Shown piece by piece: positions 1 to 8,978 of a stretch of DNA of 64,000 nt (positions are counted from its first letter, which is position 1; the number at the start of each line of letters is the position of its first letter). The position numbers and the translations under genes are program-made. The notes under the pieces were generated by a model. That model was not told where the DNA came from, did no database searches, and was given only the letters and a program-made list of their open reading frames with translations. Source of the DNA: Labilithrix sp. (lineage in GTDB: Bacteria > Myxococcota_A > Polyangia > Polyangiales > Polyangiaceae); NCBI GenBank assembly GCA_019637155.1, contig JAHBWE010000002.1, positions 545,898 to 609,897 on the forward strand, read 5' to 3'.

Positions 1-2
1 AC

Positions 3-617
3 TCGGAGCCGCCGCCTCCGCCGCCCCCGCCCGAGGCCGGGCCGCTCGAGCCGCGTGACGCCGCTGTGTTCGATCAGTACGTGCCGCCGGATGTCGACGC
101 GGGCTGCACGCTGAAGAGCAAGGGGCCGCTCGTCCCGTCGACGAGCCGCGACACCGGCAACGGCATGGGCTGGAACTTCCCCGAGCGGGGGAGGAAGGCG
201 GACGGCGAGCCGACGTACATCCTCGCGATCCACGGGACGACCTCGAAGCGCATCCTCTTCGGCGGCTTCCAGGTCGGGCTCGCGCCCACCGACAAGGTGA
301 AGGGGATCGTCTTCGAGCAGGTCGCCCGCGCGAACGAGCCGCTCGTCTACTTCGACGTCTCGGTGCAGCTCACGCTGCCGGGAGAGGGGCCCGCGGGCGA
401 CGATCGACCGCGGTCCGATCCGTACCCCGTCGACTTCGACAACCGCGTGTTCGGCGGGCCGACCGACCTCTGGGGGCTGGACGCGAAGGTCACCCCCGCC
501 GCGCTCAACTCGCTCGAGTTCGGGGTGTCCTTCGTCATCCGGCGAAAGGACACGTTCAAGTTCGACTCGGCGATGGGGATCGACGGTCTCCAGATGACCG
601 TCTACTACTGCGAATAG
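3..617 (+). CDS. Partial secreted/surface protein of unknown function (3' part)
   Basis: The reading frame is open to the left window edge, so the true start lies outside; a GTG at 66 is internal or at best an alternative start. The visible part begins with a proline-rich linker (a run of seven prolines), then about 180 residues rich in Gly, Asp and aromatic beta-strand patterns, ending in LQMTVYYCE. A Pro-rich linker followed by a beta-rich domain is common in exported myxobacterial lipoproteins, so surface location is a reasonable inference, but no family is recognised. Its stop abuts the stop of the convergent FHA/sigma-54 regulator with no spacer, so the two transcripts must terminate inside each other. 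Confidence 0.7.
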   Translation, partial: SEPPPPPPPPEAGPLEPRDAAVFDQYVPPDVDAGCTLKSKGPLVPSTSRDTGNGMGWNFPERGRKADGEPTYILAIHGTTSKRILFGGFQVGLAPTDKVKGIVFEQVARANEPLVYFDVSVQLTLPGEGPAGDDRPRSDPYPVDFDNRVFGGPTDLWGLDAKVTPAALNSLEFGVSFVIRRKDTFKFDSAMGIDGLQMTVYYCE

Positions 618-1958
618 TCAGTCGCGCGCGTGCAGACCATGCTTCTTCAGCAGCGTGCGCAGGTAGTGGCGCTCGATCCCCGCGAGGCTCGCGGCGGTCG
701 TGAGGTTGCCGCCGGTCTTCGTCATGAGCCGCATCAGGTAGTCGCGCTCGAAGTCGTCGACCGCGGTGCGCTTCGCGCCCTTGAACTCCAGCACCTCGCC
801 CTCGGCGTCGGGCGCGGCCGTCTCGACCGCGTGCGCGCTGCGCTGGAGCAGGCGCTCGAACGCGAGGTCGTGCGGGCGGATGACGGGACCCTCCGCCATG
901 TACGCCGCGCGCTCGATGACGTTCTTGAGCTCGCGCACGTTGCCGGGGAAGTCGCGCTGCGCGAGCTCGGAGAGCGCCTCGCGCGAGAGCGAGCGCGCGA
1001 CGGCGGCGTTGCGCGGGAGGCGGCGGAGGAACGACGCGGCGAGGAGCTCGATGTCCTCGCGCCGCTCGGAGAGGGCGGGCAGCTTCACGCGCGTCTGCGC
1101 GAGGCGGAAGTAGAGGTCGTCGCGGAACATCCCCTGGTTGACCATGCGCCGGAGGTCGCGCCACGTCGCGGAGACGACGCGCACCGAGATCGGGCGCGGG
1201 CGGACCTCGCCGACGCGCATGACCTCGGATTTCTCGAGGACGCGGAGGAGCTTCGGCTGCAGGTCGAGCGGGAGCTCGCCGATCTCGTCGAGGAAGATCG
1301 TGCCGCCGTTCGCGCTCTCGAAGATGCCGGTGCGCGTCTCGGTCGCGCCGGTGAAGGCGCCGGCGGCGTGGCCGAAGAGCACCGACTCGGCGAGGCTCGC
1401 CGGCAGCGCCGCGCAGTCGAGGACGACGAACGGCCTCCCGGCGCGGGCGCTCTCGTCGTGGAGCGCGCGCGCGACGAGCTCCTTGCCGCTCCCGGTCGGG
1501 CCCTCGACGAAGACGGCGAGCTCGGTCGGCGCGAGCTTGGCGAGGAGGCCGAAGAGCTCGCGCATCGCCGGGCTCCGGCCGATGAGGTCGCGGAACGAGT
1601 CCTGCGTCGACGGCACCGCCTGGTCGACGGAGGCGTCGACGCGCATCGCGCTCTCGCCGAGCTGCACGGTGGAGCCGCGCGCGACGACGGCGTGGAGCAC
1701 GCGCGCGCCTTCGTAGTACGTGCCGTTGTAGCTCCCGAGGTCGCGGAGCTCGATCCCCTCCGGATGGGCGGAGACCTCGACGTGGAACTCGGAGACGGTC
1801 GGATCCCCGAGCGTGAGGTCGGCGACGCGCGAGCGGCCGACGGTGACCTTTCGCCCCTCGATGCTCGCGCCGCGCGCCTTCCCCGCGACGACGACGACGC
1901 GGACCGCGCCGATCCCGGTTTGGGGTTTGATGATCGTCTTCGTGCTAAATTCGCTCAT
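618..1958 (-). CDS. FHA-domain sigma-54-dependent transcriptional activator
   Basis: A 446-residue bacterial enhancer-binding protein. An FHA domain (about residues 35-105, with GRSRVADL and the SYNGTY phosphopeptide-binding region) replaces the usual receiver. It is followed by a sigma-54 AAA+ domain with Walker A GPTGSGKE (153-160), the sigma-54 contact loop GAFTGA (200-205) and Walker B IFLDE (221-225), then a C-terminal Fis-type helix-turn-helix (about 410-440). Known family logic: FHA binds phosphothreonine, so these activators are controlled by Ser/Thr kinases rather than histidine kinases. The divergent neighbour 26 bases away is such a kinase, which makes it the obvious candidate partner (inference). 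The ATG at 1958 starts directly with the FHA region and no extra N-terminal domain. Confidence 0.93.
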   Translation of the reverse strand: MSEFSTKTIIKPQTGIGAVRVVVVAGKARGASIEGRKVTVGRSRVADLTLGDPTVSEFHVEVSAHPEGIELRDLGSYNGTYYEGARVLHAVVARGSTVQLGESAMRVDASVDQAVPSTQDSFRDLIGRSPAMRELFGLLAKLAPTELAVFVEGPTGSGKELVARALHDESARAGRPFVVLDCAALPASLAESVLFGHAAGAFTGATETRTGIFESANGGTIFLDEIGELPLDLQPKLLRVLEKSEVMRVGEVRPRPISVRVVSATWRDLRRMVNQGMFRDDLYFRLAQTRVKLPALSERREDIELLAASFLRRLPRNAAVARSLSREALSELAQRDFPGNVRELKNVIERAAYMAEGPVIRPHDLAFERLLQRSAHAVETAAPDAEGEVLEFKGAKRTAVDDFERDYLMRLMTKTGGNLTTAASLAGIERHYLRTLLKKHGLHARD

Positions 1959-1984
1959 AGCTTCGAACCTTCGGCGCCACGCTC

Positions 1985-3424
1985 ATGAACGGCCGCTACT
2001 CGATCCTCGCCACGCTCGCGAAGGGCGGCATGGGCACCGTCCACCTCGGACGGATGAAGGGGAACGCAGGCTTCGCTCGTCTCGTCGCGATCAAACAGCT
2101 CCATCCTCATGTGTCGAGCGATCCCGAGCTCGTCGCCGCGTTGTTCGACGAGGCGACCCTCGCGGCGCAGATCCGTCACCCGAACGTAGTCGGCACCATC
2201 GACGTCGTCACGGCCAACGGCACGCTGAGCGTCGTTTTCGACTACATCGAGGGCGAGGCGCTGAGCGGTCTCATCCGCCTCGCGGCCGACGCGGGGGAGC
2301 CCTCGCTCCCGCGTCCGATCGCGCTCGCGATCGTGCGCGGCGCCCTCCGCGGCCTCGAAGCGGCGCACGACGCGCGCGGCGACGACGGCACGCCGCTCGG
2401 GATCGTGCACCGCGACGTGTCCCCGCAGAACGTGCTCGTCGGGGTGGACGGCCTCGCGCGCGTGATCGACTTCGGCGTCGCGAAGGCGCTCGGGCGCGTG
2501 GGGTCGACGCGGCCGGGCGAGGTGCGCGGCAAGTTCAGCTACATGGCGCCCGAGCAGCTGATGGGCAAGCCCGCGACGCGGCAGGTCGACATCTACGCGA
2601 TGGGCGTCGTGCTGTGGGAGCTCTTGACCGGGAAGCGGCTCTTCGCGGGAGAGGACCAGCGCGCGGTCACGACCGCGGTCATCCAGAACCAGGTCGCGCC
2701 GCCGAGCGAGGCCGCGCCCGACGCCGGCATCCCGCCCGAGCTCGACGAGATCGTGCTGCGCGCGACGAGCGGCGATCTCGGAAGGCGGCACCTCTCCGCG
2801 CGCGAGCTGATCCTCGATCTCGAGCCGTTCGAGAAGGCCTCCGACGACGACGTCGGCGTCTGGGTCCGCCAGATCGCGGCCCACCGCCTCGCGAAGCGCG
2901 CCGAGATGGTCCGCGCGACCCCGCGCGGCGAGTCGTTCTCGCTCGACGAGCTGATGGCCGAGCTCGCGAAGAACCCCGACACGCAGACGCCGATGTCCGA
3001 GAAGAGCGGCAGCGTCGCCGCGGTCGCGGTGCCGTTCACGCAGCCGAGCTTCGCGCCGCCGCCGCTGCTCGTTCCGGCGCCGGTCGCGCGGCGATCGCGC
3101 ACGCGCCTCGTCGCGATCATGCTCGCCGCCACGTTCGGGTTCTCCTCCGCGATCGTGGTGGGGTGGCTGATCGTGCGCGAGCGGCCGCTCGCGCCTCGGT
3201 TCTCCGCCGTCGCTCCGAGCGCCCCGGCGCCGCTGCCGCCGCCTTCGGTCGCGTCGGTCGCGTCGGTCGAGGAGGACGTCTCCGAGATCGAGCTGGAGGA
3301 GCCCGTCCCGGTCGCGCTCGGGAACGACGCGGGCGCGCGCACGCACGTCCGGAAGCAACGACCGCGCGCGCCGCACCCCGCCGCGGCGGCCTCGAGCACG
3401 GCGGATCCGCGGAGCTATCGATGA
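1985..3424 (+). CDS. Transmembrane Ser/Thr protein kinase (HRDVSP type)
   Basis: A 479-residue Hanks-type kinase. The catalytic domain covers about residues 5-270: glycine loop LAKGGMGTV, VAIK lysine K37, catalytic loop HRDVSPQN (D144), DFG at D162 and APE-type MAPEQ (188-192). The V-S in place of the usual L-K in the catalytic loop is common in myxobacterial kinases. A Pro/Ala linker leads to one membrane helix (about 374-397) and a Pro-rich extracytoplasmic tail with an acidic patch (VEEDVSEIELEE). It is divergent from the FHA regulator and joined to the next gene by an ATGA overlap, so it probably forms a signalling unit with both. Confidence 0.93.
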   Translation: MNGRYSILATLAKGGMGTVHLGRMKGNAGFARLVAIKQLHPHVSSDPELVAALFDEATLAAQIRHPNVVGTIDVVTANGTLSVVFDYIEGEALSGLIRLAADAGEPSLPRPIALAIVRGALRGLEAAHDARGDDGTPLGIVHRDVSPQNVLVGVDGLARVIDFGVAKALGRVGSTRPGEVRGKFSYMAPEQLMGKPATRQVDIYAMGVVLWELLTGKRLFAGEDQRAVTTAVIQNQVAPPSEAAPDAGIPPELDEIVLRATSGDLGRRHLSARELILDLEPFEKASDDDVGVWVRQIAAHRLAKRAEMVRATPRGESFSLDELMAELAKNPDTQTPMSEKSGSVAAVAVPFTQPSFAPPPLLVPAPVARRSRTRLVAIMLAATFGFSSAIVVGWLIVRERPLAPRFSAVAPSAPAPLPPPSVASVASVEEDVSEIELEEPVPVALGNDAGARTHVRKQRPRAPHPAAAASSTADPRSYR

Positions 3425-4344
3425 CGCGTCGCTGGCTGGCGGCGCTCACGACGATCCTCGTGCTGCTCGCGCCTGCGACCGCCCGCGCGCAGGCCTCTCC
3501 TCCGCCGGCGAAGATCCAGGCCGAGGCGTTCTTCAACGACGCGCGCGGCCTGCTCGACAAGGGCGACGTCGCGGGGGCGTGCGATCTCTTCTCGAAGAGC
3601 CAGGGCCTCGATCCCGCGGTCGGCACGCTCTTGAACCTCGGCTCTTGCTACGAGCGCCTCGGCCGCACCGCGAGCGCGTGGGCGGCGTACCAGCAGGCGG
3701 TGAGCCTCGCGAACGTGCAGAACCAGACCCAGCGCGCGGCGATCGCGAAGGCGGACGCCGCGCGCCTCGAGCCGCGCCTCGCGAGGCTCACGATCGTGGT
3801 GGAGTCGCCGCCGCCGGGGCTCGCCGTCACGCGCAACGGCGAGGTGGTCGACGCGAACGTGCTCGATCGCGCGGTCCCGGTCGACGCCGGTCCGCAGCGC
3901 GTGCACGCGAGCGCGCCGGAGCACGAGCCGTGGGACGGCACCGTGAACGCGAGCGACGGCGCGGAGGCGACGATCAAGGTGCCGCGCCTCGTGAAGCTCG
4001 AGCCCGCGAAGCCGCCCCCGCCGCCGGAGAAGCGGACGTCGTACTTGCCGCTCGGGCTCGAGATCGGCGGCGGCGCGCTCCTCGCCGGCGGGCTCGTGTT
4101 CGGCGGGCTCTCGTTCTCGAAGTGGTCCGACGTGGAGGACCGCTGCCCCGGCGCGACCTGCGCGAGCGAGGACATCCGGCGCGACACGAACGCGGACGTG
4201 GGCTCGGCGCGCACGTTCGCGATGGTCAGCACGATCGGGATCGCGGTGGGCGCCGTCGTGCTGGGGGCCGGCATCGTCCTCCATCTGCTCGACACGGGAG
4301 TGACCAGCGCGAAGACCCGGTCGATCCGATCGTTCACGTTCTGA
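3421..4344 (+). CDS. Secreted TPR-like envelope protein with C-terminal membrane helices
   Basis: 307 residues starting at the ATG that overlaps the kinase stop (ATGA). An N-terminal signal peptide (LAALTTILVLLAPATARAQA) is followed by a helical TPR-like segment (AEAFFNDARGLLDKGDVAGACDLFSKSQ, then LLNLGSCYERLGRTASAWAAY), a beta-rich segment, a PPPPP linker, and two hydrophobic segments near the C-terminus (about 220-240 and 270-290) separated by a loop with two cysteines. This architecture recurs in Polyangia next to Ser/Thr kinases, but no biochemical function is known to me. Translational coupling suggests it acts with the upstream kinase at the inner membrane or periplasm (inference). Confidence 0.8.
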   Translation: MTRRWLAALTTILVLLAPATARAQASPPPAKIQAEAFFNDARGLLDKGDVAGACDLFSKSQGLDPAVGTLLNLGSCYERLGRTASAWAAYQQAVSLANVQNQTQRAAIAKADAARLEPRLARLTIVVESPPPGLAVTRNGEVVDANVLDRAVPVDAGPQRVHASAPEHEPWDGTVNASDGAEATIKVPRLVKLEPAKPPPPPEKRTSYLPLGLEIGGGALLAGGLVFGGLSFSKWSDVEDRCPGATCASEDIRRDTNADVGSARTFAMVSTIGIAVGAVVLGAGIVLHLLDTGVTSAKTRSIRSFTF

Positions 4345-4358
4345 CCGGCATTTGCGGG

Positions 4359-4373
4359 TGGCACGCCACCTGC
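4359..4373 (+). promoter_or_regulatory. Sigma-54-like -24/-12 element (tentative)
   Basis: TGGCAC-N5-CTGC matches the sigma-54 consensus TGGCAC-N5-TTGC with one mismatch and the correct GG-to-GC spacing of ten bases. Transcription would start near 4385, only two bases before the preferred ATG at 4387, implying a leaderless message. With one mismatch in a GC-rich genome it may be chance. Confidence 0.3.
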
Positions 4374-4386
4374 TCCAATGGTCGGC

Positions 4387-5739
4387 ATGAACCTCGTTCG
4401 CACCGTCGTCGTCCTCCTCGCGCTCGCTGGATGCGGGGACGGCGCCGCCCTCGAAGCGACCGAGCGCGACAGGGCGAAGGGCCCGGACGGTGGGGCGGAG
4501 CCGATCGGCACGACGCCGGACGGCGAGCCGATCGTGACCACGAAGACGGGGCTCCCGTGCGACGTCGACGCCGTGCTCAAGCCCTGCCAGACCTGCCACG
4601 GCGCGCAGCCGGCGTACGGCGCGGGCGTGCCGCTCGTCACGTGGGACGATCTCCAGCGGCCGGGGCCCGGCGGCGCCGGCAAGGTCCTCGACCTCGTCGG
4701 GCAGCGCATCGCCGACGACGCGCGGCCGATGCCGCCGAGCCCGAACCCGCGCCTCACGGCGGAGGCGCGCGCGACCTACGACGGGTGGGTGAAGGCGGGC
4801 GCGCCGGCGAGCGACGCGACGTGCACCGGCAAGGCGCCGGAGGCGGGCGTGAAGGCGCTCTCGTGCACGCCGGACACGGTGCTCACCGCGAAGAAGGACT
4901 TCGTGATGGAGCCCGGCTCCGCGCTCGATCAGTACGTGTGCTTCGGCGTCGACGTGAACCTCGCGAAGAAGCGCCACATCACCGCGCTCGCGCCGAAGGT
5001 CGACAACGCGAAGATCGTGCATCACATCCTCCTCTTCCAATCGAACACGGCGGTGAGCGGCGATCCGTTCCCGTGCGAGGCCTTCGGCTCCGCGGCGTGG
5101 AAGCTCGTCGCGGGCTGGGCGCCGGGCGGCGACAACCTCGAGCTCCCGAAGGAGGCGGGCTTCCCGGAGGAGGCCGGCGCGACGCACTGGGTGATCCAGA
5201 TGCACTACAACAACGCGACCGCGAAGACGGGCACCGATCGCAGCGGCTACGAGCTGTGCACGACGGAGGACCTCCGCCCGAACGACGCCGGCGTGATGGC
5301 GCTCGGCTCGATCTCGTTCGCGATCCCGCCGCGCTCGGAGACGACGATCCGCTGCGACTACGCGGTCGACCACCGCCTCAACGGCGCGACCTTCTTCAAC
5401 GCGTCGCCGCACATGCACACGCGCGGCGCGTCGATGACGACCGAGCGCCTGCCGAACCTCGGACGAGGGACGCCGGAGCCGGTCTTCGAGCAGAAGGCGT
5501 TCTCGTTCGAGGCGCAGGCGAACTTCCCGATCGACAAGAAGGTGCAGCTCGGCGACGTGCTCCGGACGCGCTGCGGATGGAAGAACCCGAGCGACCTCAC
5601 GCTCGGCTTCGGCGAAGGCACGAACGACGAGATGTGCTTCAACTTCATCGGGTACTACCCCGCGGTGAAGGAGCTCTCGATCGGCGTGCCGTTCACGTGG
5701 GTGACGCCGGCGACGCTCTCGCTGTGCACGCCGGAGTGA
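4387..5739 (+). CDS. Copper type II monooxygenase-like lipoprotein with CxxCH motif
   Basis: 450 residues from the ATG at 4387 (another ATG at 4378 adds three residues). A lipoprotein signal ends in LALAGC. An N-terminal CQTCH (C67-H71) resembles a haem c site. The rest resembles the two-domain PHM/DBM copper hydroxylase fold. All six expected copper ligands have counterparts: VHHIL (H212, H213) and QMHYN (H273) for one site, and SPHMHTRG (H342, H344) plus DEMCFNF (M416) for the other. Known family chemistry is ascorbate- or electron-dependent C-H hydroxylation; the CxxCH region could be an electron-donor site (inference). It would sit on the outer face of a membrane. Its end is five bases from the convergent lipoprotein gene. 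Confidence 0.8.
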   Translation: MNLVRTVVVLLALAGCGDGAALEATERDRAKGPDGGAEPIGTTPDGEPIVTTKTGLPCDVDAVLKPCQTCHGAQPAYGAGVPLVTWDDLQRPGPGGAGKVLDLVGQRIADDARPMPPSPNPRLTAEARATYDGWVKAGAPASDATCTGKAPEAGVKALSCTPDTVLTAKKDFVMEPGSALDQYVCFGVDVNLAKKRHITALAPKVDNAKIVHHILLFQSNTAVSGDPFPCEAFGSAAWKLVAGWAPGGDNLELPKEAGFPEEAGATHWVIQMHYNNATAKTGTDRSGYELCTTEDLRPNDAGVMALGSISFAIPPRSETTIRCDYAVDHRLNGATFFNASPHMHTRGASMTTERLPNLGRGTPEPVFEQKAFSFEAQANFPIDKKVQLGDVLRTRCGWKNPSDLTLGFGEGTNDEMCFNFIGYYPAVKELSIGVPFTWVTPATLSLCTPE

Positions 5740-5744
5740 AGCGC

Positions 5745-6944
5745 TCAGCTCCCCGCGACGAACACGATCTCGATCCGCGCGTTCTTCTCGCGGCGCTTCG
5801 CGTCGGCGGGATCGAAGACGGGCGCGCGCGCGCCGGCTTGCTCCACCTTCGTCTTCGCGGCGGGCGCCCCGCCGGCGGCGAGCGCCTTCGTGATCTCGTC
5901 GGCGCGCTTCGTGTCGTTCGCGGTCTCCGCCGCGGTCGGGGTCGAGGCGTCGTGGACGACGACCTGGACGCCGAAGGTCGGGTGCGCGGCGGCGATGCGC
6001 CCGAGGTCCTTGAGCGTCGTCTCCGCTTCGGTCGTGAGCTTGTCGCCTTTGAAGAGGCCGCGCAGCGTGACGACGACGCCGCGCTCGTCGCGCGCGGGCG
6101 CGAGATCGAAGGTGCTCTTCGGATCGGCCGCGCGGGAGAGCTCGCCGAGGAGCGCGTCCGCGGCGTCGGGATCGCCGGCCTTCTCCGCGCGGCGCGCCTT
6201 CGTGAGCGCGCTCAGGCACGCGGCGCGCGCGCGGCTCGCGGCGTCGATCGGCGCCGGCTTCGGGTCGGCGGCGAGCTTCTTCTCGAGGTCGGCGGCGGCG
6301 GTCTCGGCCTCGGCGAGGCCGGGGGCTTGGGGGGAGACGATGCGCGCCGCGCTGCAGAGCAGGCGCGCCTGCGTCGCGAGCGACTGCGCGGCGACGAGGC
6401 GGGCCTTCTCGCGCGCCGCGTCGGCGGGGCCGCTCGCGGCGGGCTGGAGCGCCTCGCGCGCGATCTTGAGCTGCTTGTCGAGGTCGTCCGCCTCGCGCTC
6501 GGCCGCCTTGCGCGCGGCGGCGAAGCGCTGGCCTTCGTCCTCCTTCTTCGCGAGCGCGTCCTTCGCCTGCGTCTCTTCCTCCGTCGCGCGGGCGAGGCGC
6601 GCGAGCGCGATCGCGTGCTGGTACGACGCGATCGCGCGCTCGGCGTGGAGCTCGGCGCCGATCGAGTCCCCCGCTTTCTCTGCCTCTTTCGCGGCGCGGA
6701 GCGCCTGGTCGCCCTCGGCGAAGGCGAGCGGCGCGAGGGTCTGCGCGTCGCGGCCGTCGAGGCTCGCGCGCGCGCGATCGGCCTCGGCGACGCGCGCGAT
6801 GCCCGACACGGTCGCGCCGCCGCACGCGGACGTGAGGGCGAACAGGAACCCCAGCGCGGCAAAAGGCAGTACCCGCCAGCGCCCCAGACCGAAGACGTAG
6901 CGAACGGCCGGTGCCTCGTGCGAGGCCCTGAAAAAGAACGTCAC
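5745..6944 (-). CDS. OmpA-like lipoprotein with long helical/coiled-coil stalk
   Basis: 399 residues. The start is a GTG that overlaps the upstream stop (GTGA). A long n-region precedes the hydrophobic segment and lipobox LTSAC near residue 41. An Ala/Glu/Lys-rich helical stalk (about 60-270) follows, of the kind seen in DUF4398-type lipoproteins. The C-terminal 120 residues resemble an OmpA peptidoglycan-binding domain: a FKGDKLTTEAETTLKDLGRIA segment, a GVQVVVHDA strand and the terminal NARIEIVFV. It is likely anchored in the outer membrane and contacts peptidoglycan. Coupling to the next upstream gene, also a helical secreted protein, suggests the two act together. Confidence 0.8.
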   Translation of the reverse strand: MTFFFRASHEAPAVRYVFGLGRWRVLPFAALGFLFALTSACGGATVSGIARVAEADRARASLDGRDAQTLAPLAFAEGDQALRAAKEAEKAGDSIGAELHAERAIASYQHAIALARLARATEEETQAKDALAKKEDEGQRFAAARKAAEREADDLDKQLKIAREALQPAASGPADAAREKARLVAAQSLATQARLLCSAARIVSPQAPGLAEAETAAADLEKKLAADPKPAPIDAASRARAACLSALTKARRAEKAGDPDAADALLGELSRAADPKSTFDLAPARDERGVVVTLRGLFKGDKLTTEAETTLKDLGRIAAAHPTFGVQVVVHDASTPTAAETANDTKRADEITKALAAGGAPAAKTKVEQAGARAPVFDPADAKRREKNARIEIVFVAGS

Positions 6945-7462
6945 TGCGCACCTCCCGCGTCGCGGGCCGGCGCGGCCTTCGGCTTCGGCGCGCCGCCGTC
7001 GGTGATGTTCGCGGCGGCGCTGGTGCGGGCGGGCTGCTCCTTCTCCTTGCCGGGCGCGGCCTCGAGCTGGGCGCGGAGGCGGCCGCTCTGCGCGACGGCC
7101 TCCTCGAGGAGGGCGCGCTCGCGATCGGAGACGAGGCCGGCGTCGGTCGCCCGGAGGCGCGCGGTGACGGCGCTCTCCTCGACGACGGCGGCCTTCGCCG
7201 CGTCACGCGCCGCGTCGGCCCACCTCTTGGCGACCGCGTCGGCGAGGCGGGCGTGGGCCTCGTCGCCCTTCGTCCGCAGCTGGGCCCCGCGTTCGAGTGC
7301 GGCGCGAGATCGCGTCACGTACTCGTTTGCGACGTCTTTCTTCGGCGAAGCGGCCACCTCTTTGAGTGTGGCCTCGGCCGTGCTCCGGTCGTCCCCCGTC
7401 GCTGCTGCAGCAAAAGCGAGGCATCCCGCGAGGATGAGCACCCCAGCCAGTTTCGCGCGCAT
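6941..7462 (-). CDS. Secreted helical protein, partner of the OmpA-like lipoprotein
   Basis: 173 residues with a signal peptide (MRAKLAGVLILAGCLAFAAA). The LAGC inside the hydrophobic core could be a lipobox. The body is almost entirely Ala/Arg/Glu-rich helix with heptad character (about 30-140) and a short Pro/Ala tail. The stop overlaps the GTG start of the OmpA-like gene by four bases. The pair resembles DUF4398/OmpA envelope pairs found in Myxococcota. I recognise no enzymatic motif. Confidence 0.7.
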   Translation of the reverse strand: MRAKLAGVLILAGCLAFAAAATGDDRSTAEATLKEVAASPKKDVANEYVTRSRAALERGAQLRTKGDEAHARLADAVAKRWADAARDAAKAAVVEESAVTARLRATDAGLVSDRERALLEEAVAQSGRLRAQLEAAPGKEKEQPARTSAAANITDGGAPKPKAAPARDAGGAQ

Positions 7463-7583
7463 GGGGCGGCTTTACAGGGCCTTTGGCCCGGCGTCGATGG
7501 TCTTTCCCGGAGATTTCAGCAGCGTCTCCGCCAAAAGATGGCATGGCCGTGACGCCGTGTTCATGGCACAGGGGCCGCCGCGC

Positions 7584-8846
<1,263 letters not shown>

Positions 8847-8925
8847 GGCTTTTCAACGTCAGGGCCCTCGCGCTGCGCGCTCGGGGCGCTTCGCGACCGC
8901 TTGAGCGGCCGCTTTCTGGGGCCCC
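8847..8925 (-). repeat. Dispersed three-hairpin repeat, copy 1 (truncated)
   Basis: Inverse-oriented, internally shortened copy of the element also found at 17562, 35712 and 47704. It retains the GGGGCCCC end, the GCGGCCGC block, the GGTCGC-GAA-GCGCCC hairpin (with a T/C mismatch in the stem), the GCGC-GCA-GCGC hairpin and the AACGTC terminus. It lacks the middle block and the third hairpin. It starts immediately after the stop of the upstream lipoprotein. Confidence 0.8.
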
Positions 8926-8941
8926 TTTCCTCCCCCTCGCC

Positions 8942-8969
8942 TTGACCGGGTATCCCACCGGCGGATACT
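8942..8969 (+). promoter_or_regulatory. Sigma-70-like promoter with overlapping palindrome before kinase
   Basis: TTGACC (8942-8947), a 16-base spacer and GATACT (8964-8969) resemble -35/-10 boxes. An inverted repeat GTATCC-N7-GGATAC (8950-8968) overlaps the spacer and -10 box, as an operator would. Predicted transcription start is near 8976, so the kinase message starting at GTG 8979 would be leaderless. Confidence 0.5.
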
Positions 8970-8978
8970 CCATCTAGG

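Noticed and set aside
7564..7578. A third possible sigma-54 box before the lipoprotein at 7584
   Set aside because: TGGCAC is followed by CCGC instead of TTGC, and it lies only six bases from the start codon.
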